Origin: Yersinia similis
GTDB lineage: Bacteria > Pseudomonadota > Gammaproteobacteria > Enterobacterales > Enterobacteriaceae
Assembly: GCF_001053095.1 (NCBI RefSeq)
Contig: NZ_CGBP01000001.1
Location: 186,001-250,000 of the forward strand
Reading direction: 5' to 3'
DNA length: 64,000 nt
The notes under the pieces were generated by a model. It was not told the origin of the DNA and ran no database searches. It saw nothing but the letters and a program-made list of their open reading frames with translations. Shown in pieces: positions 28,737-40,901 of the stretch (positions within the stretch are counted from its first letter, which is position 1; every line of letters begins with the position of its first letter). Position numbers and translations under genes: made by a program.

Positions 28737-29444
28737 TTACAAGTGTGGGGCACCCACGCTGGCGATCTCTTCCGCCGTCAGCGGCCGGTACTCACCAGGG
28801 GCTAAATCATCATCAAGCGTGATATCACCAATGCGTTCACGGTGTAACTCGATCACTCGGTTCCCCACGGCAGCAAACATCCGTTTCACCTGATGATAAC
28901 GCCCTTCGCTGATGGTCAAGCGCACCCGTTGCGGTTCGATAACCTCAAGTTGAGCCGGTTTGGTCAGGGATTTTTCATTGTGCAGTTGCACCCCGTCAGC
29001 AAATTGCTGTGCGGTATCATCGGATAGCGGATGTTCCAACGTCACCAAATAGGTCTTTTCACAATGATGACGTGGTGAAGTTACTCGATGTGACCACTGC
29101 CCATCGTCAGTCATCAAGACCAACCCGGTTGTATCGATATCCAACCGCCCGGCGGCATGGAGTTTGTAAGCTACTGGCTCATCAAGGAAATACAACACCG
29201 TAGGATGATCGGGATCTTCCGTCGAGCACACATAGCCCTGCGGCTTGTTCAGCATAAAATAACGGGGGCCAACCATCTGCTGTAACGGGTTGCCATCAAA
29301 TCGCACGTCTTGTTCCGGTGTCAGCTTGATGGCACCACTTTTGACCACCTCGCCATCAATAGTCACACGCTTTGCCCGCAGTTCACGCGCTACCAACGCC
29401 CGGCTGACACCTAATTGCTGAGATAAAAACTTGTCCAATCGCAT
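28737..29444 (-). CDS. rsuA: 16S rRNA pseudouridine(516) synthase RsuA
   Basis: 235 residues (E. coli 231). An N-terminal S4 RNA-binding domain ([29 protein letters not shown]) is followed by a RsuA-family catalytic domain with the active-site aspartate in [16 protein letters not shown] near residue 102 and [15 protein letters not shown] near residue 187. It makes pseudouridine 516 in 16S rRNA. Confidence 0.94.
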   Translation of the reverse strand: MRLDKFLSQQLGVSRALVARELRAKRVTIDGEVVKSGAIKLTPEQDVRFDGNPLQQMVGPRYFMLNKPQGYVCSTEDPDHPTVLYFLDEPVAYKLHAAGRLDIDTTGLVLMTDDGQWSHRVTSPRHHCEKTYLVTLEHPLSDDTAQQFADGVQLHNEKSLTKPAQLEVIEPQRVRLTISEGRYHQVKRMFAAVGNRVIELHRERIGDITLDDDLAPGEYRPLTAEEIASVGAPHL

Positions 29445-30039
29445 TGAATCTATTTTGCCTGTTGTATGGCCGTATCACTGATGGATACGGTCCCCATAAT
29501 GACACCCGTTGATGATGATAGGATGTCAATTGTACGGGTTGAAATGAATGAAGCAGTAAATTGTCATCCCAACATTTTCATCCCCAAATCATTGGTGTTG
29601 TCACAGAGCTGCAAACGAGCGAATCCCGATAGGCTGACACCTGTCAGTTATTCGGGTGACAAACCTGCCGAGAGCAGATTTGAATGCTGCTTGCAGCCGC
29701 CTCACTGAGGCAAGCCCCGTAAATGGGCTAAGTAACGAGAACCGTTAATACCGCCGCAATACCAAATAAGAAGAGGGTTGGAGAAAATAATTCGCTGCCT
29801 ACCTGACTTGTTAGTATAGCGGCGGTTGCCCTATCATCCTAGAAACTGTTGTTAGAAAGCATTTATTCAGAAAACAACTTATCGCGACCACGCCAAGTTG
29901 ATAGCCGGCGCCCTCGCACAGATGCCATCAGGCAGGCATAATAATAGAAACTTTTTAGCTATAGGCTGAGATCAATGTCGCTCATACAGCCCCGTAAAGT
30001 GTTGCAAATGTTGAATCCATTCACCTGGCAGAGACGGTA
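29445..30039. other. 595-bp divergent spacer between rsuA and radD
   Basis: Contains the second copy of the dispersed repeat (29646-29740) and the promoters of both genes, which I cannot place exactly. No gene is seen; the 80-codon ORF at 29466-29708 runs into the repeat. Confidence 0.6.
29646..29740. repeat. Dispersed intergenic repeat, copy 2
   Basis: Aligns with 27216-27312 (AGAGCAGATTTGAATGCTGC, CTTGCAGC, AGTAACGA). Its right part differs from copy 1. An accessory palindrome GCTGACACCTGTCAG sits just upstream. Confidence 0.65.
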
Positions 30040-31797
30040 ATGGCATTCACACTACGGCCTTATCAACGAGAAGCGGTCGATGCCACGGTGGCTTATTTTC
30101 GTCGCCACACCACACCCGCACTCATTGTTCTGCCAACCGGCGCAGGCAAGAGTTTAGTGATCGCTGAACTCGCGAAGCTGGCCCGTGGCCGTGTGTTGGT
30201 ATTGGCACATGTCAAAGAACTGGTTGCACAAAATCACGCAAAATACTGCGCATACGGTCTTGAGGCCGATATCTTTGCCGCCGGGTTGCAACAGCGACAA
30301 AGCGAGGGGAAAGTGGTCTTTGGCAGCGTGCAATCGGTGGCCCGTAATCTGTCACTGTTTGATAGCGCCTTTTCTCTGCTGATTATCGATGAATGTCATC
30401 GCATCAGTGATGAAGATGACAGCCAGTATCAGCAAATCATTCAGCATTTACGCACGGGAAATCAGCAACTACGGTTGCTGGGGCTGACGGCCACCCCTTA
30501 TCGGCTGGGGAAAGGCTGGATTTATCAGTTCCACTATCACGGTATTACTCGTGGTGATGAAAAAGCCCTGTTCCGTGACTGTATTTATGAATTACCGCTG
30601 CGTTATATGATTAAACATGGCTTTCTGGTGCCACCTGAACGGCTGGACATGCCGGTCGTGCAGTATGATTTCAGCCGCCTGACCAGCAACAGTGATGGCT
30701 TGTTCCGTGAGGCGGATTTAGATCGAGAACTTAAGCAACAACAAAGAATTACCCCACATATTGTTAGCCAGATCATCGAATATGCGGCTCAGCGTCGCGG
30801 TGTGATGATTTTTGCCGCCACCGTAGAGCACGCCAAAGAAGTCTATGGCCTGTTGCCCAAAGGTGAAGCGGCGTTAGTCAGCGCGGGGACCCCACCGGCG
30901 GAACGGGATGCGCTGATCAATGCCTTTAAACAGCAACAATTGCGCTATTTGGTCAATGTGTCGGTACTGACCACCGGGTTTGATGCCCCCCATGTGGATC
31001 TGATTGCCATTCTTCGTCCAACCGAATCCATCAGTTTATATCAACAAATTGTTGGCCGAGGCCTGCGGCTGTTTCCAGGTAAAGAGGATTGCTTGATTCT
31101 GGATTATGCAGGTAATCCCCATGACCTTTTCTCTCCAGAAGTGGGCACTAGCAAACCTCACAGCGGGAGCCAGCCAGTACAGGTCTTCTGCCCCGATTGC
31201 GGCTTTGCCAACATTTTCTGGGGGAAATGCACCGAATCCGGCGAGATTATTGAACACTATGGCCGCCGCTGTCAGGGCTGGTTTGAGGATGATCAGGGCA
31301 CACGTGCGCAATGTGACTACCGTTTTCGCTTTAAATCCTGCCCACATTGTGGAGCAGAAAACGATATTGCGGCCCGTCGCTGCCATCAATGCCAGGCGGT
31401 TTTAGTCGATCCCGACGATATGTTGAAAGCAGCCCTGAGACTGAAAGATGCGCTGGTATTGCGCTGTGGCGGTATGCAGCTAGAAACAGGCCATGATGCC
31501 AAAGGAGAGTGGTTGAAAGCGACCTATTACGATGAAGATGGCACCAATACCAGTGAGCGTTTCCGATTAACTACGCCGGCACAACGTATGGCATTCGAAC
31601 AGATATTCCTACGCCCACACCAACGTGCACCGGGCATTGCCCTTAAATGGCACACCGCCGCTGATATTATCGCTCAGCAGGCATTGCTACGTTATCCAGA
31701 TTTTGTGGTCGCTCGCCGTCGGGGGCAGTGGTGGCAAATCAGGGAAAAGGTATTTGATTACAAGGGGCGTTTTCGGCGGGCCGATTCTCTCGCCTGA
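30040..31797 (+). CDS. radD: DNA repair helicase-like ATPase RadD (YejH)
   Basis: 585 residues (E. coli 586). A superfamily 2 helicase fold with Walker [11 protein letters not shown] near residue 36, DEAD-box variant DECH near residue 117, and motif III LTATP. Motif VI is QIVGRGLR near residue 335. The C-terminus has two zinc-finger-like cysteine sets, [14 protein letters not shown] and [18 protein letters not shown]. RadD supports recombinational repair with RecA/SSB. Confidence 0.93.
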   Translation: MAFTLRPYQREAVDATVAYFRRHTTPALIVLPTGAGKSLVIAELAKLARGRVLVLAHVKELVAQNHAKYCAYGLEADIFAAGLQQRQSEGKVVFGSVQSVARNLSLFDSAFSLLIIDECHRISDEDDSQYQQIIQHLRTGNQQLRLLGLTATPYRLGKGWIYQFHYHGITRGDEKALFRDCIYELPLRYMIKHGFLVPPERLDMPVVQYDFSRLTSNSDGLFREADLDRELKQQQRITPHIVSQIIEYAAQRRGVMIFAATVEHAKEVYGLLPKGEAALVSAGTPPAERDALINAFKQQQLRYLVNVSVLTTGFDAPHVDLIAILRPTESISLYQQIVGRGLRLFPGKEDCLILDYAGNPHDLFSPEVGTSKPHSGSQPVQVFCPDCGFANIFWGKCTESGEIIEHYGRRCQGWFEDDQGTRAQCDYRFRFKSCPHCGAENDIAARRCHQCQAVLVDPDDMLKAALRLKDALVLRCGGMQLETGHDAKGEWLKATYYDEDGTNTSERFRLTTPAQRMAFEQIFLRPHQRAPGIALKWHTAADIIAQQALLRYPDFVVARRRGQWWQIREKVFDYKGRFRRADSLA

Positions 31798-31958
31798 GCC
31801 GCACTTGACCTGCGAGATCCGCAGTTTTATTTGCTGTCTGAGCGATATTTCGCTAGAATGCCGCCCGCTTTGCTCTGGGTTTACCCAGTCAAAGCCGAGT
31901 ATCGAACCTGTTGCTGGGTCGCCTGTAGCAGGGTAAATTTTCTTTAAGAGAAAACAAA

Positions 31959-32243
31959 ATGACCACTATCAATGTAGAAGTACGTAACGACCAGGGTAAG
32001 GGTGCGAGCCGCCGCCTGCGTGCAGCAAATAAATTTCCGGCAATCGTTTACGGTGGCTCAGAAGCAGCTATTTCAATTGCTCTTGACCATGACACCACCA
32101 AGAACCTTGAACTGAAACCGGGCTTTTATGATTCCGTACTGACTCTGGTTATCGACGGTAAAGAAACTAAAGTTAAAGTACAGGCTGTTCAGCGTCACGC
32201 TTTCAAGCCAAAACTGACTCATATCGACTTCGTTCGCGTTTAA
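31959..32243 (+). CDS. rplY: 50S ribosomal protein L25
   Basis: 94 residues, the short enterobacterial L25 ([20 protein letters not shown]...) that binds 5S rRNA loop E. An AAGAG site lies upstream. In the leader a perfect palindrome CTGGGTTTACCCAG (31875-31888) could fold in the mRNA. A terminator follows directly. Confidence 0.97.
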
Positions 32244-32280
32244 TCGCGTTGCTTTCGATATTCGGGACGCCGAAATAAAA

Positions 32281-32304
32281 AACGCCGCATCAGCGGCGTT
32301 TTTT
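32281..32304. terminator. Bidirectional intrinsic terminator between rplY and yejK
   Basis: AACGCCGC-ATCA-GCGGCGTT has an A-run on its left (32277-32282) and a T-run on its right (32299-32304), so it can serve the convergent rplY and yejK. Confidence 0.93.
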
Positions 32305-32330
32305 ATTGGCTAAATCAGCAACGTGGGCAA

Positions 32331-33335
32331 TTACTTACCACCAGCCCGGCGCTGTAATTGATCACGCAAATTCGGCGGAGTACCTTTAATGGTCAGCGTA
32401 TCGGTTGCCGCATCCCAAAAAATCCGCTCATCTAGCAGCAGCGCATCAAAATTAATACTCAAGCCCCCCCCACTGCCCGCGAACTTGGTTAACTGACGCA
32501 AGGTCCCGCGATCTGCTGGGAAACTCTCTTCCAATGCATAACCCTGTTCAGCCGAAAATTGCTGAAAATCTTTTTCGCCCAGCTTCGGCAACTCTTGAGC
32601 CAACTCCTGCAAGGCAATCTCTTCACCGGCCTGCAATTGCTCATTACAATAGCTGTAAACCTGCTGACGATAGGCCTGACGCTCATCTTTGCCTAACTCG
32701 GCATCGGCGCAGTAGTCATCAACCGCCTGCAATAAACCACGGTTTTGCGCTTTGGTATCTAAGCCTTCGGCAGCGGACAGAAAATCCATAAAGAAGTCAG
32801 ACACTTTGCGCCCTACCCGCCCTTTAAGGAAGGTCAGATAACGCGTTGACTCCGGGTTGGTTTCCCACTCGGTTAAATCAATTCGGGCTACAATATCCGC
32901 ACGGTTGATATCAAGATAATGGGTGGTGCTCAGATCGAGCTGTTCGTTTACTCGCATACTATGACAGCTGCTTAGCACGGAGATCAGTAAATACTCCCCT
33001 GCCAGATAACGGTACTGGCAAAACAGCACCACCCCGCCCTCGGCAAATGGATACTTGGCTAGCTCGTCACGTAAACGACCGGTTGCTGCACGGCTAAAGC
33101 TTAGGAAATCTTCATCACCCTTACGGCTTCGCTTCAGTGCATCAGCCAGTTCGCTCTGCTCATTAAACAGCCCATAAGCTTTACTTTTGGCACTGTAAAC
33201 GCGGTGCAGTTCGGCCATCATCTCTTCAACTACCGCATTGGTCGGTAACAAAGAATCCCGCAACACCACATCAAGCGTTTGTTCATCACGTTTAATAAGC
33301 TGATGTAAGGCTATCTGGTCAATATCCAGACTCAT
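32331..33335 (-). CDS. yejK: Nucleoid-associated protein YejK (NdpA)
   Basis: 334 residues, as in E. coli (335), starting [20 protein letters not shown] member of the NA37 family of nucleoid-associated proteins, cytosolic and DNA-linked. It is divergent from yejL. AGGAG lies upstream of the start at 33335. Confidence 0.93.
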   Translation of the reverse strand: MSLDIDQIALHQLIKRDEQTLDVVLRDSLLPTNAVVEEMMAELHRVYSAKSKAYGLFNEQSELADALKRSRKGDEDFLSFSRAATGRLRDELAKYPFAEGGVVLFCQYRYLAGEYLLISVLSSCHSMRVNEQLDLSTTHYLDINRADIVARIDLTEWETNPESTRYLTFLKGRVGRKVSDFFMDFLSAAEGLDTKAQNRGLLQAVDDYCADAELGKDERQAYRQQVYSYCNEQLQAGEEIALQELAQELPKLGEKDFQQFSAEQGYALEESFPADRGTLRQLTKFAGSGGGLSINFDALLLDERIFWDAATDTLTIKGTPPNLRDQLQRRAGGK

Positions 33336-33512
33336 GATAAATACTCCTTTTGGCTAGGGGCGTATTCAATCACTGATAAGGTAGAGCTGCAACTCAAAAG
33401 CGCTAGCATCGTTCAATTAATGGCTACAGATTCTTCGTGCTATAAAATAGCGGAAAAACCTCTCCTTATACGGTAAGATGTGGGACTTTGTCAGGCGTTG
33501 AGCACAATTTTT

Positions 33513-33740
33513 ATGCCACAATCATCCCGTTATAGTGACGAACACGTCGAACAGCTCCTGTCTGAGCTGGTCAGCGTATTAGAAAAACACCGTACCCCAA
33601 CAGATCTTTCTTTGATGGTTTTGGGAAATATGGTAACAAACCTGATCAATACCAGCATTGCTCCTGCGCAACGCAAAGTATTGGCACGTTCTTTTGCTGA
33701 AGCACTTCAGGCTTCGGTACGTGAAGATAAAGCCCATTAA
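33513..33740 (+). CDS. yejL: YejL family small protein (UPF0352)
   Basis: 75 residues from [16 protein letters not shown] at 33513. This start gives the same length as E. coli YejL; the upstream GTG at 33480 is not conserved. Helical, dimer-forming family of unknown function. It precedes yejM by 27 bp and is probably co-transcribed with it. Confidence 0.92.
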
Positions 33741-33767
33741 TTTATCGGCCAAGACTACTATCTCAAT

Positions 33768-35564
33768 ATGGTGACAAATCGTCAGCGCTATCGTGAAAAA
33801 GTTTCCCAGATGATCAGCTGGGGGCACTGGTTCGCCTTATTTAATATTCTATTCAGCCTGGTTCTGGGTAGCCGCTACCTGTTTGTCTCCGATTGGCCCT
33901 CTTCGCTGATTGGCCGTGTTTATGCCCTTGTCAGTTGGCTGGGGCACTTTAGTTTTCTTGTTTTTGCCGCCTATTTATTGGTGATATTCCCACTTACCTT
34001 TGTGGTGATGTCACAACGGCTACTCCGTTTTCTTTCTGCCGCCTTTGCGACAGCAGGCTTAACCCTGCTATTGGTGGACACTGAGGTTTTTGCCCGCTTC
34101 CATTTACACCTTAATCCGGTGGTATGGGAGTTAGTTGTTAATCCCGAGCAAACGGAGTTGGCGCGCGACTGGCAACTGATGTTTATTTCAGTGCCGGTTA
34201 TTTTTCTGATCGAGATGCTGTTCGGCACCTGGGCCTGGCAAAAACTGCGCAGCCTCAACCGCCAGCGTTTTGTTAAACCATTAGTTGCGGTACTGATCTC
34301 TGCCTTTATAGCCTCACATCTGATGTATATCTGGGCCGATGCGAATTTTTATCGTCCTATCAGTATGCAGCGCGCTAACCTGCCGCTCTCTTATCCAATG
34401 ACCGCCCGTAAATTCCTTGAGAAACACGGTCTGCTCGATCAGCAAGAGTATCAACGCCGTTTGACGGAGCAAGGTAATCCCGATGCCCTGGCGGTTGAAT
34501 ACCCACTAAACTCGATAACATTCAATGATAAAGGTAGCGGTTATAACCTGCTGTTGATCGTGGTTGAGGGTATTCGGGTCAGCAGCCTACAACAGGATAT
34601 GCCCTCATTGGCCGAGTTTGGTCGCGAAAACATTCAGTTTGATCACCATTACAGTTCGGGTAACCGGCAAGATACCGGCTTATTTGGCCTGTTTTATGGC
34701 ATTTCACCTACTTACTGGGATGGTATTCTCTCCGCCCGGGAACCTTCAGCGTTCATCACTGCATTAGGCGCTCAGGGCTACCAATTTGGTCTGTTCGCGT
34801 CTGATGGTTTTAAATCGGCCCTATACCGTCAGGCGCTGTTAGCTGATTTCACCTTACCGGCGCCGGTTGCACAGACTGACAGTGAGACCACCGCTCAGTG
34901 GCAACAGTGGCTGGCCAGCACCACCGCCAATAGCAATCCATGGTTCTCATATATTAGTTTGAGTGGTCCCGCCGAAGCGCAAGATCCGGTAATCGGGCAG
35001 AAAGTTGCCTCACCCACCAATTTTATACGCAACTATCAGGCGGGGGCCAAAGAGGTGGATCAGCAAATTGCGGCCATCCTTGAGACGCTGAAACAAAGTG
35101 GTCAACTCGATAAAACCGTCGTCATTATTACTGCCACCCATGGCGTTGAATTTAATGATAGTGGCAATAATTACTGGGGGGCGGGCAGCAGCTTCAATCG
35201 CCAGCAACTGCAGGTACCACTCGTGGTGCACTGGCCGGGTACCCCACCACAAAGTGTGGGTAAACTGACCAACCACGAAGATGTCATGACGACATTGATG
35301 CAACGCTTGCTGCATGTGAAAACAGCACCAGAAGATTATTCCCAAGGGGAAGATTTGTTTGCCGCACAGCGTAACAACAACTGGGTCGCAACAGGCGACA
35401 ACGGCATATTAGTCATCACGACGCCAACACAAACCATCGTGTTGGACAATAACGGTGGTTATCGCACTTATGATCAGCAAGGTCATGAGGTCAAAGATGA
35501 AAAACCTCAACTACCTTTGCTGTTACAAGTGCTAACCGACGTGAAACGCTTTATTGCAAACTAG
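33768..35564 (+). CDS. yejM: LPS-assembly sensor YejM (PbgA/LapC)
   Basis: 598 residues. Five N-terminal membrane segments (residues about 20-190) are followed by a periplasmic sulfatase/phosphatase-like domain. The basic linker near residues 200-245 is the lipid A-contacting region of the family. YejM controls LpxC levels through LapB/FtsH and so balances LPS synthesis. Last backbone gene before tRNA-Pro. Confidence 0.93.
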   Translation: MVTNRQRYREKVSQMISWGHWFALFNILFSLVLGSRYLFVSDWPSSLIGRVYALVSWLGHFSFLVFAAYLLVIFPLTFVVMSQRLLRFLSAAFATAGLTLLLVDTEVFARFHLHLNPVVWELVVNPEQTELARDWQLMFISVPVIFLIEMLFGTWAWQKLRSLNRQRFVKPLVAVLISAFIASHLMYIWADANFYRPISMQRANLPLSYPMTARKFLEKHGLLDQQEYQRRLTEQGNPDALAVEYPLNSITFNDKGSGYNLLLIVVEGIRVSSLQQDMPSLAEFGRENIQFDHHYSSGNRQDTGLFGLFYGISPTYWDGILSAREPSAFITALGAQGYQFGLFASDGFKSALYRQALLADFTLPAPVAQTDSETTAQWQQWLASTTANSNPWFSYISLSGPAEAQDPVIGQKVASPTNFIRNYQAGAKEVDQQIAAILETLKQSGQLDKTVVIITATHGVEFNDSGNNYWGAGSSFNRQQLQVPLVVHWPGTPPQSVGKLTNHEDVMTTLMQRLLHVKTAPEDYSQGEDLFAAQRNNNWVATGDNGILVITTPTQTIVLDNNGGYRTYDQQGHEVKDEKPQLPLLLQVLTDVKRFIAN

Positions 35565-35668
35565 TGCGTTGCCGCTCAATAAACCACACTAAATGCTTAA
35601 AAAACATGCAATCATTTCCTCAGGTATTGCATTAGCAGCAGTAAAATGTAGTATAAATGCCACAGCAT

Positions 35669-35745
35669 CGGCATGTAGCGCAGCTTGGTAGCGCACCGTC
35701 ATGGGGTGTCGGGGGTCGAAGGTTCAAATCCTTTCATGCCGACCA
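35669..35745 (+). tRNA. proL: tRNA-Pro (anticodon GGG)
   Basis: 77 nt including the encoded CCA. The acceptor stem CGGCATG pairs with CATGCCG, the D-arm is GTAGCGCAGC, the anticodon loop ATGGGGT has GGG at 35703-35705, and the T-arm contains GGTTCAAATCC. It matches E. coli proL almost base for base, and in E. coli proL likewise follows yejM. The DNA after it is accessory, so the tRNA is a natural island boundary. Confidence 0.97.
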
Positions 35746-35754
35746 AATACCTCA

Positions 35755-35787
35755 ACAAAACCAATCCATTAGGGTTGGTTTTGTCAT
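35755..35787 (+). terminator. Intrinsic terminator after tRNA-Pro
   Basis: ACAAAACCAATCC-ATTA-GGGTTGGTTTTGT, a 13-bp stem with one G-U pair, 10 bp after the tRNA. Confidence 0.85.
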
Positions 35788-36181
35788 TTGTGGGGTTAGT
35801 AGTAAGGAAACTCAGGGGAAAAACCCGGCTGAAGTTAGAATGAATAGACCGGGCAATCATGCCCGAACATACTTCATGCTTTAGTTAAAACCACCGGTAA
35901 TTTCGAGCCTGCCATTAAATTTATGTAATTACCGTATCATTATTGCACCCACAGCCGCCTAATTGCCCACACCGCCTTCTACCTTTTTGTTTATTACCGT
36001 GGGGTGCCCCAAAAGTTAATGGCATAACGAGTAGGATAAAACGGAAAAATGCCTTCTATCAGTATCCTTCTCTATTTTTTGTGATTTACATCACTTGCTA
36101 TTATATTCAAATGTCGGTGAATATAATGATTGTTATGACTTGTTAATTGCCAAAACATCGTTTACCACCAAGGATGATAGA
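35788..36181. other. Accessory spacer after tRNA-Pro
   Basis: 394 bp with no integrase, no second tRNA and no credible gene. The DNA turns AT-rich from about 36050 as the orphan gene begins. Confidence 0.5.
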
Positions 36182-36541
36182 ATGACATCAGCAATTAAAA
36201 TAACTGTTGGTTATCACAGTTTCTTGCTTCCTGATACTCATACTGACTACGATTTCCCAGCTTACATCAACAAACATATTGATCTTATTTGGCGCTATAT
36301 AGAAAATAACGACAAGATAGAAGAGTTGTCTTCAAATCCTTTCTCAAAGGGAAGGACAGCGGCATTAGTCAAAGCAAAGTTCCTCTCAAGTGAACTTAAA
36401 GCGTTTAAATTAAAAACCGGGATAATAGGTTATCCTTTTGATATGAAAGATATTAGTTTATATATCACATCTCAAAATATAACAATCAAGCTATGCACGG
36501 AGTTTAAACGGAATGGAACGTTGGTCAACAGCCTTCCCTAA
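36182..36541 (+). CDS. Hypothetical protein, unknown family
   Basis: 119 residues from MTSAIKITVGYHSFLLPDTH, with AAGGATG upstream. AT-rich with many Lys and Ile codons, unlike backbone genes. No signal peptide, no membrane segment, no motif I recognise. It lies alone between tRNA-Pro and the beta-glucosidase gene, typical of island cargo. Confidence 0.5.
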   Translation: MTSAIKITVGYHSFLLPDTHTDYDFPAYINKHIDLIWRYIENNDKIEELSSNPFSKGRTAALVKAKFLSSELKAFKLKTGIIGYPFDMKDISLYITSQNITIKLCTEFKRNGTLVNSLP

Positions 36542-36670
36542 TAATATCTATACTCTAAATAAAAGGAAGGTGCTTTAGGCGTTATTAATAACAAGGCAAG
36601 AAACCGCTCACCAGAGGGTGAACGGCCTTCTTGAATTCAAACCAGTAAAAGACTCACTGGTGGTTAGGTA

Positions 36671-38229
<1,559 letters not shown>

Positions 38230-38365
38230 TATTAATCTCCTGTCGCGGGGTGCCAACCCTAAAATAAATAGAGCGTTATCGGCTTATTATGCGTATTCAC
38301 AGGATATCGAGGAGGGATTCTAGCAAAAAGAAAAGCGAAGTCACGATATAACAAAATGTACCGTT

Positions 38366-38379
38366 TGTAATATGTTACA
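38366..38379. promoter_or_regulatory. Inverted repeat TGTAA-TATG-TTACA upstream of the glucosidase unit
   Basis: Perfect 5-bp arms, lying just past the RpiR gene and 137 bp upstream of the small ORF. A candidate operator for the RpiR-type regulator encoded next to it. A weak hairpin with a T-run (AAACACC ... GGTGTTTTT) overlaps the RpiR stop. Confidence 0.45.
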
Positions 38380-38397
38380 TGTGAAAAACACCCTGTT

Positions 38398-39138
38398 TTA
38401 TTTGGTGTTTTTATTCATTAGCTGAGGTAATTTCTTGCCAATAGTTTCAATAATATATAGCACCGGAATTTGGGTAGTAATATTATACTGGCCTTCAAGG
38501 ATAACCGGGGGCATGTGATAGGAGATATTGAGATCAGCCATTTTAGCCAAGGTGGAACTTTCACTGTTGGTCAGGCTGATAATTTTACAATTTTGCAGGC
38601 TAAATTGGTTGGCAATGCGAATAATTTCTTCTGTTTCTCCAGAGACTGAAAGGATAATGGCGACCGCGTCCTGATACATGTCGCTGTTAATAGGATAATA
38701 GGGATCATCAATGTAGGTGCTGTATTTACCAACATTAGAAAAGAAGCGGGCGCTGTATTTCCCCAATGCTCCCGATGTGCCGATACCAACAAAAATAACT
38801 CTGCGCGTTGCCGCTATCTGTTTCGCTACGTTATCTAATAGTTCATCAAATTCGCTATTATTAATGCTCTTAAAATAACTGATTATTTCACTGATACCAA
38901 AGGTGACTGGTGGTTTTTCATCATGTTCTAAATATAATTTAAACCGGATACGAAATTCAGAATAACCATCACAGTTCATTTTTTTACAAAAACGTAAAAC
39001 TGTGGTGGTAGAAACACCCGAGGCATCTGCGAGCTCCCTGATAGTCATGTACACCACTTTGTCAGTATTTTTTATGATGTAATTATAAACTATCAATTCC
39101 AGTTCGTTCAGCGTCGATATTTCTTTATAAGTAAACAT
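38398..39138 (-). CDS. MurR/RpiR-family transcriptional regulator with SIS domain
   Basis: 246 residues from MFTYKEISTLNELE at 39138. The ORF opens at 39198 but its first 20 residues are not family-like. An N-terminal helix-turn-helix (IRELADASGVSTTTVLRFCKK) is followed by a SIS domain (VIFVGIGTSGALGKYSARFF, then ILSVSGETEEIIR) that senses a sugar phosphate. It lies upstream of and in line with the 6-phospho-beta-glucosidase gene, which it probably controls. Confidence 0.85.
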   Translation of the reverse strand: MFTYKEISTLNELELIVYNYIIKNTDKVVYMTIRELADASGVSTTTVLRFCKKMNCDGYSEFRIRFKLYLEHDEKPPVTFGISEIISYFKSINNSEFDELLDNVAKQIAATRRVIFVGIGTSGALGKYSARFFSNVGKYSTYIDDPYYPINSDMYQDAVAIILSVSGETEEIIRIANQFSLQNCKIISLTNSESSTLAKMADLNISYHMPPVILEGQYNITTQIPVLYIIETIGKKLPQLMNKNTK

Positions 39139-39434
39139 ATTGATACCTGAATTCCCGTAGCGACCTGCCTTTAGGGCGCTTGCAATGGCCCAAGACACGC
39201 GAATTTAGCATGAAATGGGGCCATGGACGAGCCAGTTATTTATGTTAGCGAGATATCGACTATTTCTTGCTGCGGTAATCGTAAGCGTTTTTCGGCGGAT
39301 ACTTCTTTGTAGATAGCTAACCGGGCGTAATTGCCCGGTATATTTATTAATTCACTGAGATACCGTAGACTAAATTATAAATAGTACTTTTACTGCGGTA
39401 ACTGCGTCGCTATCTTTATCAAATTTAATAATCA
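39139..39434. other. Spacer between the RpiR regulator and the tail-fibre 3' end
   Basis: Contains a GC-rich hairpin CCGGGC-GTAATT-GCCCGG (39321-39338). No T-run follows it on the minus strand; on the plus strand it is followed by TATATTTATT. It marks the 3' end of the tail operon. No gene is seen. Confidence 0.55.
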
Positions 39435-40214
39435 TTATGCCGCTCGCACAATATAGTTAAAAGCAATATTCCGTGGTCTATTTTCATTGGCTGTGGGTAC
39501 AGATCTGGAAGCGTCAAAAAAAAGTTCGGCGAGTCTATCATCCGTAACGCCTACTGCCACATCTGCGCTAGCAGCATAAGATCCAAATTGACCGTCAGTG
39601 CGAAAAACTCCAGTGGCGTTAGAGCTGAAAAGTCTGGCCGATGTTGCTTCATTGCGTCCCTGAATTCCACCAGAGATATTTCTTATCGCATCACCTTGTA
39701 TTGATAGTATTTCCCGACCTGCATCAACCCCAAGTCCATCATCCCAGCCACGAATAAACTCACCCCGCAAGTCCGGTAAAATACCTGACGGATAAGCCAA
39801 TGCTAATTTTGGATATTTTACTTTGTCAAAGATAGCACCATTACATTTTAACCAACCTTCGGGTGGAGTGGCGGTAGGCCACGGAAGCGGGACCCCAACC
39901 GGAATTGCTGAGCCTTCCCCCAAACCAAGGTTTGCGAGAGTCTGTGTTATAGCCGTTGGACCGGCGTCTTTTATCTCAGAGAGATTATTACCAGACTGCA
40001 AAAATAGCTTTTTCAGTGCGGCTAAAACCTGTGTGTCGTCATTAGGATCTAAGGTTAATCCTCCATCTTGAACCACCGTGACCAACTCCCGCTGAATAGT
40101 ATTAAACCACTCAGCCGGTAATAGGGTGGGTGGCACGCCACCGGCGACATTGCCGTCGGTAAATTCACCGTTACTGTCGGCGCGTGTATTAGGAATATCT
40201 CCAATTTTTTGCAT
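39435..40214 (-). CDS. Tail fibre / receptor-binding protein with tail-collar domain
   Basis: 259 residues. The N-terminus (MQKIGDIPNTRADSNGEFTD... LLPAEWFNTIQRELVTVV) is the baseplate-attachment type found on P2- and Mu-like fibres. The middle carries the phage collar motif IPVGVPLPWPTATPPEGWLKCNG and LPDLRGEFIRGWDDG. The C-terminus RPRNIAFNYIVRAA is the conserved fibre end. It is last in the tail operon and sets the target range. No fibre-assembly chaperone gene follows. Confidence 0.85.
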   Translation of the reverse strand: MQKIGDIPNTRADSNGEFTDGNVAGGVPPTLLPAEWFNTIQRELVTVVQDGGLTLDPNDDTQVLAALKKLFLQSGNNLSEIKDAGPTAITQTLANLGLGEGSAIPVGVPLPWPTATPPEGWLKCNGAIFDKVKYPKLALAYPSGILPDLRGEFIRGWDDGLGVDAGREILSIQGDAIRNISGGIQGRNEATSARLFSSNATGVFRTDGQFGSYAASADVAVGVTDDRLAELFFDASRSVPTANENRPRNIAFNYIVRAA

Positions 40215-40298
40215 GGTAATACCTCACTGGTTAAAGCGATAAAATAGAAATAGTTAATGAATAATGACCCAATGTGCTTAGCTTTATCGCCAGACACC

Positions 40299-40901
40299 TC
40301 AAGTTAGAAGGGTATAGCCAAACTTCAGAATAGAATGGGATGGGTTTAATACCGATAACCGGCATTCCAGTTGTTTATTACCCCACGAACGCAGCGGGTC
40401 ACTGCAATACGTTAAGCTGCATTGAGCATTATGAATGGTGGTTTCCGGCGCGGTAATAAGCCAGGTAAAGGGCCACTCTTCACCGTTCAATGCATCACGG
40501 CACACCGACATACCCGCGCAGGCTTGCCGGTATTGGGTAACGGTAATGGCATAGCCCAACGCCTTTGCCACGCGGATAAAGTACGCCGCCGATTGGCCGC
40601 CAATACCAAATAATTTAGCAACCACCGCCCGCTGGCGTTGGATCATGCTATCGATCTCACCAATCGCACACAAATCGGGCAAGCCCAGTGTCGCCTCCCA
40701 CTCCGGTAAGAGTGCGGTGGCGGTGGCCGGAAAAGCCGCCGACAGTAGATCTTGTGCATCTTCATCGCTGCGTTGATAAGCATTCGCTAACGCCCGCAGT
40801 ACCTCGGTCTGTACGCCGTCAGGCCGTCGGGGCCACACTAATCCCATCGGCATCAGCGCTTGTAACGCTCCGGTATATTCACTGACAGAATAGCGGCTCA
40901 T
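40299..40901 (-). CDS. Mu gp48-like baseplate protein (DUF2313)
   Basis: 200 residues with GxxWPRRPD (LMPMGLVWPRRPDG) near the N-terminus and GIGGQSAAYFIRVAKALGY in the middle, the pattern of the Mu gp48/DUF2313 family that joins fibres to the baseplate. Overlaps the gp47 gene by 4 bp. Confidence 0.85.
   Translation of the reverse strand: MSRYSVSEYTGALQALMPMGLVWPRRPDGVQTEVLRALANAYQRSDEDAQDLLSAAFPATATALLPEWEATLGLPDLCAIGEIDSMIQRQRAVVAKLFGIGGQSAAYFIRVAKALGYAITVTQYRQACAGMSVCRDALNGEEWPFTWLITAPETTIHNAQCSLTYCSDPLRSWGNKQLECRLSVLNPSHSILKFGYTLLT

Noticed and set aside
35657..35884. 75-codon plus-strand ORF
   Set aside because: It runs through the tRNA-Pro gene and its terminator, so it is not a gene.
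36331..36343. A 13-bp match to the tRNA-Pro T-arm (TTCAAATCCTTTC) that could be an attachment-site copy
   Set aside because: It lies inside the orphan ORF, covers only part of the T-arm without the tRNA 3' end, and no integrase is present. Chance or T-arm-like similarity is more likely.
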